From: Pseudomonas fragi
Lineage (GTDB): Bacteria > Pseudomonadota > Gammaproteobacteria > Pseudomonadales > Pseudomonadaceae
NCBI RefSeq assembly: GCF_025426255.1
Contig: NZ_CP104861.1
Coordinates: 1,674,001-1,738,000, forward strand
Direction: 5' to 3'
Length of the DNA: 64,000 bases
A program made the translations under genes and the position numbers. The notes beneath the pieces are model-generated. The model saw only the letters and a list, made by a program, of their open reading frames with translations, had not been told where the DNA came from and did no database searches. This document shows, one piece after another, positions 1 to 8,013 of this stretch; positions within the stretch are counted from its first letter, which is position 1, and every line of letters begins with the position of its first letter.

Positions 1-1434
1 GTAGTCGAGGAACGGTGTGCGCGCTTCAAGGCCCCAGGCCATGGTCATGTTGTCGACCCGTTTTACCGGGTCATCCACCAGCATCACCGTACTGTCCAGG
101 CGCAAGGCCTTGTCCACCCCTGCGCTAGCGCCCGGCTGGGAAAAATGCTCACGGACATAATCTCCGGCCGCATCATTGGCCGTCAGCCACTGCGGTTGCA
201 CCGTCGCCTTGTATTCGTCATAGCTGCGATCGAAGAACGCTTCGCGGTAAGCGGCATATGGGTCGCTGGCGCCGTCGACCTGCGGGTACCAGTGATAACC
301 GGCAAACAGTTCATCCGCGCCCTGGCCGCTTTGCACCACCTTGCAATGCTTGGCCACTTCCCGTGACAGCAGGTAAAACGCAATACAGTCGTGGCTGACC
401 ATCGGTTCGCTCATGGCGCGCATGGCCGCTGGCAATTGCTCGATGATTTCGTGTTCGCCAATGCGCAGTTGGTGATGGCGCGTGCCGTAGTGCTTGGCGA
501 TCAAGTCCGAGTACTGGAATTCATCACCGCGCTCGCCACCTGCGTCCTCAAAACCGATGGAAAAGGTCGACAGATCCTGTACGCCCACATCCCGCAGCAA
601 CCCCACCAGCAAGCTTGAATCAACGCCGCCCGAAAGCAGTACACCGACATCCACCGCCGCCCGTTGGCGAATGGCCACAGCCTCGCGGGTACTGTCGAGT
701 ACACGGTCGCGCCAGTCTTCGAGGGTCAAATTGACCTCGTCGGCATGGGGGCCGTAGGGCAGAGTCCACCAGGTTTTCTGTTCGGTACGCCCGTTGGCGT
801 CGATGCGCATCCATGTCGCCGGTGGCAGCTTTTCGATCCCGGCAATCAACGTGCGGGGCGCGGGCACTACGGCATGGAAGTTGAGGTAATGGTTGAGCGC
901 CACCGGGTCGAGCATCGGGTTGATATCACCGCCCTTGAGCAACGCTGGCAAGGTCGAGGCAAAGCGTAGGCGGGCATCGGTACGCGACAGGTACAGCGGT
1001 TTAACCCCCAAACGGTCGCGGGCGATAAACAGGCGCTGGGTATCGCGCTCCCAGATGGCAAAGGCAAACATGCCATTGAGCTTGGGCAGCAGTGCTTCGC
1101 CCCAGGCGTGATAACCCTTGAGCAGCACTTCGGTGTCGCCATCGGAATAAAAGCTGTAGCCCAGGGCTTCAAGTTCGGTACGTAGTTCGGGGAAGTTATA
1201 GATCGCGCCATTGAAGGCCAGCGACAGGCCAAGTTGGCCGTCGACCATTGGCTGGGCGGAACCATCGGACAAGTCCATGATTTTCAGGCGCCGATGGCCG
1301 AGGGCGACGGGGCCCTGACTGTGAAAACCCCAGGCATCGGGGCCACGTGGAGCGAGGTGGTGGGTGATGCGTTCGATGGCTGCCAGGTCGGCAGGTTGTT
1401 GATCAAAACGTAACTCGCCAGCTAATCCGCACAT
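1..1434 (-). CDS. ggnA: N-acetylglutaminylglutamine amidotransferase, 3' end outside window
   Basis: Reads leftwards from ATG 1434 and runs off the window after about 478 of the roughly 590 residues usual for the family. It should transfer amide nitrogen from glutamine to make the osmoprotectant dipeptide NAGGN. The class II glutaminase domain begins MCGLAGELRF, so Cys2 is the nucleophile, followed by RGPDAWG. The ATP PP-loop SGGVDSS lies near residue 270, and SGQGADELFAGYHWYP follows. Resemblance is closer to the NAGGN branch than to AsnB. The start codon lies inside the prophage attachment repeat, so everything upstream of CACCATG is now phage DNA. The phage side supplies a TAGGG about 10 bases before the ATG, and the integrase gene ends only 35 bases upstream in the same direction, so the two could share a transcript. 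Confidence 0.85.
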   Translation of the reverse strand, partial: MCGLAGELRFDQQPADLAAIERITHHLAPRGPDAWGFHSQGPVALGHRRLKIMDLSDGSAQPMVDGQLGLSLAFNGAIYNFPELRTELEALGYSFYSDGDTEVLLKGYHAWGEALLPKLNGMFAFAIWERDTQRLFIARDRLGVKPLYLSRTDARLRFASTLPALLKGGDINPMLDPVALNHYLNFHAVVPAPRTLIAGIEKLPPATWMRIDANGRTEQKTWWTLPYGPHADEVNLTLEDWRDRVLDSTREAVAIRQRAAVDVGVLLSGGVDSSLLVGLLRDVGVQDLSTFSIGFEDAGGERGDEFQYSDLIAKHYGTRHHQLRIGEHEIIEQLPAAMRAMSEPMVSHDCIAFYLLSREVAKHCKVVQSGQGADELFAGYHWYPQVDGASDPYAAYREAFFDRSYDEYKATVQPQWLTANDAAGDYVREHFSQPGASAGVDKALRLDSTVMLVDDPVKRVDNMTMAWGLEARTPFLDY

Positions 1435-1438
1435 GGTG
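1416..1438. repeat. attL core (23-bp direct repeat)
   Basis: Identical to 26503-26525; flanking bases differ on both sides (CT before and CT after here; TA before and TG after in the other copy). Read on the minus strand it is CACC, then ATG and the codons for MCGLAG. The attachment site therefore covers the start codon and the catalytic Cys2 codon of the amidotransferase gene. Confidence 0.9.
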
Positions 1439-1469
1439 CTTAAACCCTATTGAATCCGGGCCTTTCGCG

Positions 1470-2654
1470 CTACGCCTGCTTTTCAAGTACCAAATTTGTA
1501 CCGTTTTGCAGCGTATTCAGCTTCTCAAGCTCGCTCCAATCATTGGGTGAGCTGATCCACCGGGCATAGGTCGAAAGCAGTATCTGAATGCTGTGTCCGA
1601 GCTGAGCCGCAATAAACGCAGGGTTCATGCCGGACATCAGGCACATCGTTGCATAGGTGTGCCTGGTGTCGTACATCCTGCGATGCCTCATCCCCAGCTT
1701 TCGTAATGCTAACAACCAGTAGCGCTTAGGCCCCGTTTCGGATCGGACATAAAGCTCTGACCTGTCTCCCGATCCTTCCGGCGCGAATACATAGTCAGAG
1801 CGCGCCGCTGTAAGTGACCTGGCTTTTTCGAGTGCCTGCAAAGCTTGATCGTTCAATAAAACTTCACGAGAGGTTTTGGTTTTAGTCCTTTCCTGGATCT
1901 TCCCGTAAAGCCTGATACGGCAAACACGTGCAGTTCGATTGCGCGTGTCCACTTCGCTCCAGCGCAGGGCCATAGCCTCGCCTGGACGCATTCCTGTATA
2001 GAAAGAAAACTCAAAAAAGCATGCATAAATGGCCTGAAGCCCGCTCGTCACTTCGTAAAGCTTGGCAATGACAGCATCGGCTTCGGCTCGCGAAAAAGGA
2101 TCCAGCTCACGCTTTACGACTCTCGTTGCGGGGATTGAGCGTGCCGGGTTTCTCTGAATCAGCTCATCGCTGACGGCCTGATTGAAAAGACTGGTCACTA
2201 GCCTTACAGCATTCTTTCGGCGGACAGGGGAAGTCCACTCAATGCCGTTCACAATCTTGCGCATCAGTACCGGAGAGATCGCATCAATTGGCAAGTGCGC
2301 CAGGTGCGGTACCCAGTAGTTTTGCATGGTGCTGCGGTAGTTTTTCCGGGTGCTCTCCACAATCTGGAGGCTGTTTAGCCACTCCTGAGCATAATCAAAG
2401 AAAATCGGCATCTGGCTGACCGCCCCGCTGCGAGTGGTCGGAAACAGCTCAATGTACTTTTCAGTGGTGAGGGCGCCCAGTCGGTCGAGTTGCTTTACTT
2501 GAGAACGTAGACCCTCAGCTGCCGCGATTCCCTTGGTGGTCTGCGGGAAAGGGAGGGTTTCGCAACACCGCTTCTTGTTCCAAGTGAACCGGATTCGGAT
2601 CGACTTACCGATGAACTCAACCCCAGCGGGGAGTCCCATTGGCTTTCTAGCCAT
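1470..2654 (-). CDS. int: Phage tyrosine-recombinase integrase
   Basis: A 394-residue site-specific recombinase expected to integrate and excise the prophage. The C-terminal catalytic domain shows the first Arg in YTGMRPGEAMALRW, then YDTRHTYAT (second Arg; Tyr replaces the first box II His, as in many phage enzymes), LGHS and the nucleophile in STYARW. The N-terminal half has the arm-binding and SAM-like core-binding regions. ATG 2654 (MARKPMGLPAG) is chosen because GGAG lies 8 bases upstream; longer readings start inside the excisionase without a better site. It overlaps the excisionase gene by 160 bp in another frame. Its last codons contain an inverted GTACC repeat that looks like an integrase arm site. 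Confidence 0.92.
   Translation of the reverse strand: MARKPMGLPAGVEFIGKSIRIRFTWNKKRCCETLPFPQTTKGIAAAEGLRSQVKQLDRLGALTTEKYIELFPTTRSGAVSQMPIFFDYAQEWLNSLQIVESTRKNYRSTMQNYWVPHLAHLPIDAISPVLMRKIVNGIEWTSPVRRKNAVRLVTSLFNQAVSDELIQRNPARSIPATRVVKRELDPFSRAEADAVIAKLYEVTSGLQAIYACFFEFSFYTGMRPGEAMALRWSEVDTRNRTARVCRIRLYGKIQERTKTKTSREVLLNDQALQALEKARSLTAARSDYVFAPEGSGDRSELYVRSETGPKRYWLLALRKLGMRHRRMYDTRHTYATMCLMSGMNPAFIAAQLGHSIQILLSTYARWISSPNDWSELEKLNTLQNGTNLVLEKQA
1487..1502. promoter_or_regulatory. Putative left integrase arm-binding site
   Basis: GTACCAAATTTGTACC, inside the 3' end of int and about 50 bp from the attL core. A similar pair, GTACCACTTTCTGTACC, lies about 75 bp inside attR. Paired motifs flanking the core at both ends are typical of tyrosine integrase arm sites; the assignment is inference. 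Confidence 0.45.
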
Positions 2655-2839
2655 TCGTCGTATCTCCACTTGCTGTACATAATTCGCCCATCGATCTTTG
2701 ACCACACCCCAAGCGGGATAATGTTCCGCTCGCGCTTGCGCTGAAGGGCTTTTGCGGTTGTGCCAATGAGTTCGGCCAGTCTTTTTTCGGTGATTTTGTC
2801 GTGCCCGGAGTCATCGGACAGAAGTTGTGCTGCTGCCAT
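2495..2839 (-). CDS. xis: Excisionase-like DNA-binding protein
   Basis: A 114-residue protein directly upstream of int. The first 75 residues form a MerR/AlpA-like winged helix: KRLAELIGTTAKALQRKRER, then a wing with GRIMYSKWRYDEWLESQW. The basic, serine-rich tail overlaps int codons in another frame. Such proteins bend DNA at att sites and steer integrase to excision. Start ATG 2839 follows AGAGG. The overlap implies co-expression with int. No other prophage gene looks like a recombination directionality factor, so this is the best candidate. Confidence 0.7.
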   Translation of the reverse strand: MAAAQLLSDDSGHDKITEKRLAELIGTTAKALQRKRERNIIPLGVWSKIDGRIMYSKWRYDEWLESQWDSPLGLSSSVSRSESGSLGTRSGVAKPSLSRRPPRESRQLRVYVLK

Positions 2840-2908
2840 GGCGGACCTCTGGATGCCGCGTTTGGCGGCAGAAGGTGAGTTATCTTGTGGGATGTGTCGC
2901 GATGCGGA

Positions 2909-3301
2909 TCAGAAGCTGCGCTCTTTCTGGCGCGCCACATCGATCTGCTCATACAGGGCATCGACCCTTTTGCTTTTCCTGTCGAGAGCCTGGGATCGCT
3001 TGATGTGATCTTGCATTGCCTTGTTATAGGGCTGCATCAGCTCAAGAAGCCGCAGTTTTTCAGCAGCGTTTTTCGTTTCGTTGAACCTAACGGCTAGCCG
3101 ATCACGCTCTTTAAAATCAACACCATCGAGCGCCCGATTTTCTTTTTGCATTTCCTCGAGTACTTCAGCCGATTGCCTTTGCCAGCGGATGTACAGAACA
3201 TCGCTTAGTTTGGGCTGGTAGAAATGCTGGTTCCTGATCCAGGCCACTAGGTCATCCTTTGTCATCCCATCGAGAATATCTTTCACGGCTTTCTTGCTCA
3301 T
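2909..3301 (-). CDS. Hypothetical phage protein, coiled-coil rich
   Basis: 130 residues from ATG 3301 (MSKKAVKDILDGMTKDDL), preceded by AAGGTG; a 12-residue longer reading lacks a better start. The protein is highly charged with a long predicted helix (ERDRLAVRFNETKNAAEKLRLLELMQ). No catalytic motif, signal peptide or membrane segment is visible. It belongs to the leftward early operon between the methyltransferase stub and the excisionase, where small DNA-metabolism or host-takeover genes are usual. I do not recognise a family. Confidence 0.6.
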   Translation of the reverse strand: MSKKAVKDILDGMTKDDLVAWIRNQHFYQPKLSDVLYIRWQRQSAEVLEEMQKENRALDGVDFKERDRLAVRFNETKNAAEKLRLLELMQPYNKAMQDHIKRSQALDRKSKRVDALYEQIDVARQKERSF

Positions 3302-3323
3302 GCGCGCGCACCTTGCCCGCCGA

Positions 3324-3479
3324 TTACTGGCAGGCATTTAAGGGTGGGAGGGGGTTACGGGTACCGGCGCCGCCACCGCCGCAGAAGAAGTCCACGACGA
3401 TCTCGTCGTCCTGCTGGTTGAAGCCAAGGTAGTACTGGGTTTTGAAATCGAAGGGGTATTTCTTCTGGTTTGCGAACAT
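3324..3479 (-). pseudogene. N-terminal stub of a phage C5-cytosine DNA methyltransferase
   Basis: A 51-residue reading from ATG 3479. It starts MFANQKKYPFDFKTQYY and reaches the SAM-binding motif VVDFFCGGGGAGT, the first conserved block of C5 methyltransferases, then switches to unrelated RNPLPPLNACQ and stops. The catalytic Pro-Cys motif and target-recognition domain are gone. This fits a deletion fusing the methyltransferase start to the sequence upstream of the next gene. The stub cannot methylate DNA. Confidence 0.7.
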
Positions 3480-3543
3480 AAGTAGGCCTCGCCAGGTGGC
3501 GTGATTTGTAATGGAAAGGCTGGTTTAAGCGGAGGGAGGAGAG

Positions 3544-3933
3544 CTAAGCGGCTTTAGTCCGGGCATCAGGCTGCCACTCACAGAACCCAACCCGTTGCGC
3601 TTTCGTCTTTGGGTTGATGATTGGTCGGCCTTCTGTATCCGTCATAATGCGCTTCGCCCTGATGCGCAGATCCCTGCATTGAATGGTCTTGCGAGCCAGC
3701 TCAATGAACTGCTCAGCGTACTGCGGGGCATCAAATAACGGTGATAGCTGGCGAAGCGTACCCCCCCCCATAATCTGCTCTGTCTTCTTCTCGACGAGTT
3801 CCAGCCATTCAGCAAGCGGAACAGGCTCGACACCACCAGGGGCTTTTACGTTCTTGCGAGTGCCTTTGGTGCGCTTCTTGGCCTCGGCCAGCGCAACGTC
3901 GCGGGTCATTCCAAATACGGCAAATGTGCTCAT
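3544..3933 (-). CDS. Hypothetical phage protein with a G9 tract
   Basis: 129 residues, MSTFAVFGMTRDVALAEAKKRTKG, basic in the first third. There is no recognisable domain or membrane segment. It sits in the leftward early operon, upstream of the methyltransferase stub. Codons for IMGGGT form a run of nine guanines on the coding strand (C9 at 3761-3769); a one-base slip there would shift the frame about half-way through. The reading frame is intact in this sequence. Function unknown. Confidence 0.55.
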   Translation of the reverse strand: MSTFAVFGMTRDVALAEAKKRTKGTRKNVKAPGGVEPVPLAEWLELVEKKTEQIMGGGTLRQLSPLFDAPQYAEQFIELARKTIQCRDLRIRAKRIMTDTEGRPIINPKTKAQRVGFCEWQPDARTKAA

Positions 3934-4031
3934 GGGTTATCTCCAAGCGTGCGCCTGCCTCGCCGGCTGGCGTGATTCATTGATATGAGTGATATGCTGA
4001 ATACAAAATCGGTTACTGCGGGTGCTTAGAA

Positions 4032-4979
4032 ATGCACGTAAATATAATTTCTACATTGCGTTGGCTTAATGTAGAGGCTGAGCCGGGTGTGTACGAAATG
4101 ATGCCTGGGGTCTCTATTGTTAATGATCGAGAGCTGATAAGAAATGTCCTTGACGCCCCTTTTAAGTATTTTGTCGGACATATTGAGCATGATCACTTAA
4201 CTCGTACTGACCACTTAGTAGTATGTAGGCCAGAAGAAGTTTGTATTTGGGAAGGGTATGATCACAGTGAACCCTTGCTTCTTACATGGTTAATATGGCT
4301 TTCGATGATTATTGAGGACTCATGGTTGGTGAAAGACAATGCTATTGGATGTGAGCTAGCACACTGTCACTTTCACAATAATGGTCAGGATTTTTGGACC
4401 AGTAACGGATTATATTCAACGCTGTCAAAGGCCGATGGCCACGCTTTGGTGCATACGACTTTCAGCGCGTTAGAAATTAATCAGTGGCGGGAAGTCAGTC
4501 TTGAGCTTAGGACTCATCTCCATGACAGGGGCTTTACCATGTTCCAGTCACCCGTGTCGAAAAAAAGCACGCGTTTTGACCGCTTCCTCAACTTCATAAC
4601 ATCATCGCGAAAAACTCCTTACCCTTCCCTGAAAATTGCACAAATATGTAGTGCACTAGAGAGTCTCTTTTCAACAAGCACAGGTGAGTTAACCCATAGA
4701 CTTTCTGAGCGAGTAGCTCACTTTTTAGGTGGTTCAGCAAAGGATATGGAGGCTCGATACCAATTCATGAAGAAGGCCTATGGGATTCGTTCTCAAGTCA
4801 CTCACGGTTCTCATATAAAGCAGTCAGATATTGATGCGTCACCTTTGATAAGCAAAGGATTGCAAGATATTTGTAGGGAAATTGTATTTATGGTTCTGCG
4901 AGATTCGACAAAACAGGCGGTTGTTTATGGGATGAATGAGTTTATTGAAGATTATTTTAGAAAAGAGCTATTTAGTTGA
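4032..4979 (+). CDS. ApeA-like HEPN-domain protein, putative abortive-infection RNase
   Basis: 315 residues, markedly AT-rich and opposite in strand to the neighbouring early operon, so probably acquired cargo. The C-terminal third looks like an ApeA-type HEPN domain: QICSALESLF, then RLSERVAHFLGG, then YGIRSQVTHGS with the HEPN R-x4-H motif at R253-H258. HEPN R-x4-H proteins are commonly ribonucleases of toxin or anti-phage systems. The N-terminal 190 residues have no motif I can name and may sense the trigger. No partner antitoxin lies beside it. ATG 4032 has only a weak ribosome-binding site. Anti-phage function is inference from the motif and the location in a prophage. Confidence 0.65.
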   Translation: MHVNIISTLRWLNVEAEPGVYEMMPGVSIVNDRELIRNVLDAPFKYFVGHIEHDHLTRTDHLVVCRPEEVCIWEGYDHSEPLLLTWLIWLSMIIEDSWLVKDNAIGCELAHCHFHNNGQDFWTSNGLYSTLSKADGHALVHTTFSALEINQWREVSLELRTHLHDRGFTMFQSPVSKKSTRFDRFLNFITSSRKTPYPSLKIAQICSALESLFSTSTGELTHRLSERVAHFLGGSAKDMEARYQFMKKAYGIRSQVTHGSHIKQSDIDASPLISKGLQDICREIVFMVLRDSTKQAVVYGMNEFIEDYFRKELFS

Positions 4980-5086
4980 TGTGATGCTGCCGGAACTTAA
5001 ATTAGCGCAGTAATGTCATGTTTGTAATTTAGTAAAAATTCATGTGCTACGAGTGACCGGCATGGAGCCGGATCAAGGAGAGATCA

Positions 5087-5293
5087 ATGAGACATTCAAA
5101 CTTCGAAGATGCCCATAAAGGCCGCAAATTCATCATCCGTATTTCAACCCACGAAAACGGATTCACGACAGAGCTTCAAATCAGCGGGCTGCCCGTACAT
5201 AAAGACAGCGACAACCTTTGGAAAACTCGCGATGAAGCTATTGACGCAGGTGTCGCGAAGGCCAGAGGGATTATCGACAGCATGTCTCGATAG
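5087..5293 (+). CDS. Small hypothetical protein
   Basis: 68 residues, MRHSNFEDAHKGRKFIIRIS, with AAGGAGAG well placed before ATG 5087. The composition suggests a small alpha/beta fold (strand-rich start, helix DEAIDAGVAKARGIIDSM). It lies alone on the plus strand, converging with the YejK-like gene, whose stop is 5 bases away. Similar short proteins are scattered on Pseudomonas chromosomes and plasmids; I know no function. Confidence 0.6.
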   Translation: MRHSNFEDAHKGRKFIIRISTHENGFTTELQISGLPVHKDSDNLWKTRDEAIDAGVAKARGIIDSMSR

Positions 5294-5298
5294 GAGTA

Positions 5299-6303
5299 TC
5301 AGTTAGAAGCGCGCTTGAGCTGGTTAGTAAGCTGCGTTGGCAGCCCGCGCACCGTCAGTGTTCCGGCTTCCTGATCGAACTCAATCTTTGAGCCCAGCAG
5401 GTGCTGTTCGAAGCTAATCGAAAGACCCTCCGCGCGCCCCGTGAAGCGACGGAACTGGTTCAGCGTGCGCTTATCGGCTGGAATCTCCGGCGACAGGCCG
5501 TAGTCCTTGTTGCGGATGAAGTCATAGAAGGCTTTCGGGCGGTCTTCGTCGATCAGCTCTGACAGTTCGTCGAGGGTGATCGGCTCGCCAATCTTGGCCT
5601 GGGCCATTGAGTAGCTGACCAGCGTCTGAGTCTTCTCGCGGGCGCTGTCTTCGTGCATGTCCTCTGCCGTGACAAAGTCGCTGAATGCCTTGAGTAGCGT
5701 GCGAGTCTCACCTGGACCATCAACACCTTCCTGGCAACCGATGAAGTCACGGAAGTAGTCGGTTGCTTTACGACCCTTCGCACCTTTGAGGTATGAAATG
5801 TACTGCCGCGACTTCGGTTTGCTGCGCCATTCCGAGATATTGATCCTGGCTGCCAGGCTGATGTTGCTAAAGTCCAGGTGCTTGGAAGGAGTGACACTGA
5901 GGTCAGCATTCACGGTGACCCCTTCGCTGTTCTGGAGCAGGGCAACTATCAGGTAGTCGGTCAGGCCTTGCTGGTAGTGGGCCAGCAGCACATGCCCGCC
6001 AACACTCAGGTTTGATTCTTCCATGAGCTTTTGTAGGTGCTCGACAGCGGTGTGGCTGAACTCGATAAAGTCGCCGCCTTCGATGTAGGTCTGCAACCAG
6101 CCGCTGAAAGGGAAGCCGCCGGACTGGGCATGAAAGAAACCCCAAGCCTTGCTGGTCTTGGCGTTGTAGGCGACGTTCAGGTCGCGCAGCAGATTTTCGG
6201 TGGCCTGAGATTCGGTCAGCTCGGTGCCGCTGACGTACAGCACGGCAGGTGTGCCATCTGGTTTTTTGTCGATCTGGTGGATGATGCTATGACGGATAGG
6301 CAT
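5299..6303 (-). CDS. Nucleoid-associated protein, YejK/NdpA family
   Basis: 334 residues, matching the usual length of YejK/NdpA proteins (about 335). Visible family features are an N-terminal strand-helix segment starting [17 protein letters not shown], the central [20 protein letters not shown] and [12 protein letters not shown], and [20 protein letters not shown]. The family is nucleoid-associated and binds DNA; its biochemical role is poorly defined. It is part of the leftward early region of the prophage, so it may act on host nucleoid structure or phage DNA; that role is inference. The host normally carries its own chromosomal copy elsewhere. Confidence 0.85.
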   Translation of the reverse strand: MPIRHSIIHQIDKKPDGTPAVLYVSGTELTESQATENLLRDLNVAYNAKTSKAWGFFHAQSGGFPFSGWLQTYIEGGDFIEFSHTAVEHLQKLMEESNLSVGGHVLLAHYQQGLTDYLIVALLQNSEGVTVNADLSVTPSKHLDFSNISLAARINISEWRSKPKSRQYISYLKGAKGRKATDYFRDFIGCQEGVDGPGETRTLLKAFSDFVTAEDMHEDSAREKTQTLVSYSMAQAKIGEPITLDELSELIDEDRPKAFYDFIRNKDYGLSPEIPADKRTLNQFRRFTGRAEGLSISFEQHLLGSKIEFDQEAGTLTVRGLPTQLTNQLKRASN

Positions 6304-6384
6304 GGGCTTACCTCGGGATGGCGCTGCCCTCCGTGACCGGATGCAGCGAGGTTATTTATCGTTAGTGACATGCAATCGTGACAA

Positions 6385-6633
6385 TCACGGGAGACGGACA
6401 AGCTCCGCCAATTGAGGATCGGTCATGCGGTCGGCGCCGCGAATGAAGCGCGATATCAGATCCTGCTCCTCATCGATCCCAGTGCGCGCCATGGTTCGTT
6501 TCAGCGCGGCATCATCGTTGTGATAAAGAGCTGTGACAATCTTTCTGGACAGCAGGAGAGCTTCTTTTTCCTGTGTACTCAACTTGTCCCGGGCGCGCTG
6601 ATCGCGTTTCCGTTCGGTTGCAGATTTGGCCAT
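6385..6633 (-). CDS. Small basic phage protein
   Basis: 82 residues, MAKSATERKRDQRARDKLST, with a strongly basic helical N-terminus, then KEALLLSRKIVTALYHNDD and a C-terminal half without known motifs. It precedes the yejK-like gene on the same strand with an 81-bp gap. The basic start suggests nucleic-acid binding, but nothing further can be supported. ATG 6633 has a weak AAGAGA ribosome-binding site. Confidence 0.5.
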   Translation of the reverse strand: MAKSATERKRDQRARDKLSTQEKEALLLSRKIVTALYHNDDAALKRTMARTGIDEEQDLISRFIRGADRMTDPQLAELVRLP

Positions 6634-6714
6634 GATCTATCTCTTCAAGTCCGCTTGGTGGCAGGTGGTGTTGGGGCTGACGAAGGCGGCGTTGCACTGA
6701 GGAATTGATACGCC

Positions 6715-7053
6715 TCACAGATGACTGCCGAAGAAGGCAAATACGGCCAGTATTGCGCCGACGCGTAATGCCCAGTTACGCATGACCTTCCCGAGTTCTT
6801 TGATGCTGAACCGCGTCTCTTTAGCTTCCAGTTCCTGCCGTTGGCGATACGCGTTGCCATAGCCGAAACACGGGGTTGGGGTGACGACCTTACCGGTGGT
6901 GCGCTCGACTACTTCAAAGCAGTTGAAGCCAGAAGCTTTAACCCTGAAGCGATCTGTCATGCCGGGTTTCTGGTAAAGCTCGGCCGTGGCCCTGCGTGTA
7001 AGTCTGCGCAACCCTTCAAGACGGGATATGCGCTCTGAGATAGGTGGAGTCAT
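6715..7053 (-). CDS. Hypothetical phage protein with C-terminal membrane segment
   Basis: 112 residues. A basic N-terminal region (RISRLEGLRRLTRRATAELY) is followed by a compact beta-rich part (FRVKASGFNCFEVVERTTGK). A helix LGKVMRNWALRVGAILAVFA then ends in a probable membrane anchor at the last 18 residues. It lies in the leftward early operon. No function recognised. Confidence 0.45.
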   Translation of the reverse strand: MTPPISERISRLEGLRRLTRRATAELYQKPGMTDRFRVKASGFNCFEVVERTTGKVVTPTPCFGYGNAYRQRQELEAKETRFSIKELGKVMRNWALRVGAILAVFAFFGSHL

Positions 7054-7450
7054 GGTCGATCCTCAACAGGGTTACGGTTATTCGTCAGCACTCAGGTCCG
7101 CGCTGTTTGCCGATGGGCGCGCAATGGAGTGCTGACGGATAAACGCAGGTATGAAAAAGCCCAGTCGAAACCGGGCTGTGTTGCACTCTTAAAACGCCAC
7201 CGTATGTAAGAGCCTGGCTGTATGGGCGCGCCCATCACTGTTTAGGTTTTCATGGTCGAGTCCTCCGTTTTGGGTTGCAGCAGGCAAGGGCTGATGCAGG
7301 TGTCCAGCGTCTGCTGGGTTGGCGTCCGCATTGGTCTGTACTCAGGCCTGTAAATGCCGAAGATCAGACCGATGCATCCTGGGGCTGGGGAGTACCAGGG
7401 GATCGGGCAGTTAACGACAGGCTGTCGTGGCGCTGGTTGTTCGTTACTGC
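7054..7450 (-). other. Early-operon spacer: terminator-like hairpin and three-codon ORF
   Basis: No gene supported. On the minus strand, GGAGG at 7266-7262 stands 8 bases before ATG AAA ACC TAA (7253-7242), an ideal ribosome-binding site followed by an immediate stop, probably the relic of a lost gene. A hairpin AGCCC/GGGCT at 7155-7178 with a T run follows on the minus strand and may act as a terminator or attenuator. The DNA between this and csrA has an open minus frame without a proper start. Confidence 0.4.
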
Positions 7451-7636
7451 TTAAACCGCGATATCTTTCTCGCGGCCCGCCTGAATTCGCAGATAAATCT
7501 CTTCCCTATGAACAGCCACATCATCCGGTGCGACGATTCCGAGCTTGACCTGCTGTCCACTAACGCTTAGCACCTGGATGCTGATGTCGTCGTTGATGCG
7601 GATGATTTCGCCTACGCGGCGGGTGAGTATCAACAT
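7451..7636 (-). CDS. csrA: CsrA/RsmA-family translational regulator
   Basis: 61 residues, full length for the family, beginning [20 protein letters not shown]. The conserved RNA-binding strand [10 protein letters not shown] and the [10 protein letters not shown] segment are both present. CsrA/RsmA dimers bind GGA motifs in 5' leaders and block translation; in Pseudomonas they control secretion, biofilm and secondary metabolism under GacA-sRNAs. A very strong site (AAGGAGAAGG) precedes ATG 7636. It is the first clear gene of the leftward operon behind the left operators, so it is likely repressed in the lysogen and made early on induction. Prophage-borne copies can rewire host Rsm control. Confidence 0.92.
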   Translation of the reverse strand: MLILTRRVGEIIRINDDISIQVLSVSGQQVKLGIVAPDDVAVHREEIYLRIQAGREKDIAV

Positions 7637-8013
7637 GGTCCTTCTCCTTGTTTGATTTCCAATGCCGCCTCAGTGAAGCGGCATCAGTAAATCTGTGGAT
7701 CTTGCTGGGCTTCGTGTTCTGCCACGGTTTCCTTGGCTGAACACCCGAGGATTCCTCGGTAGTTCGATCTCGCTACACGTCTGCCAGGTCTCCCCACCAC
7801 TGCCCGTCGTCGCACATTTCGTGTTCGATGCTGTTACGGGTGGCTGTGCAGCTTTGCGTACTCCATATGGGAGTCCGGCCAGTTCCAGAGCTGGCATGGC
7901 ATCGGCTATTTGTTGCTCGCGCTTACCAGATGAATCCCGGGGTAGCTGATGGCGAGGATCTTGGCGGTGGTAAAGAGCGGGTCGCTGCGGTGTGAGGCTG
8001 CGATGGATGTAAA

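Noticed and set aside
4032..4979. Type II toxin-antitoxin pair with the HEPN protein as toxin
   Set aside because: No small co-directional partner gene adjoins it; the next gene (5087) is 107 bp away and not MNT- or antitoxin-like.
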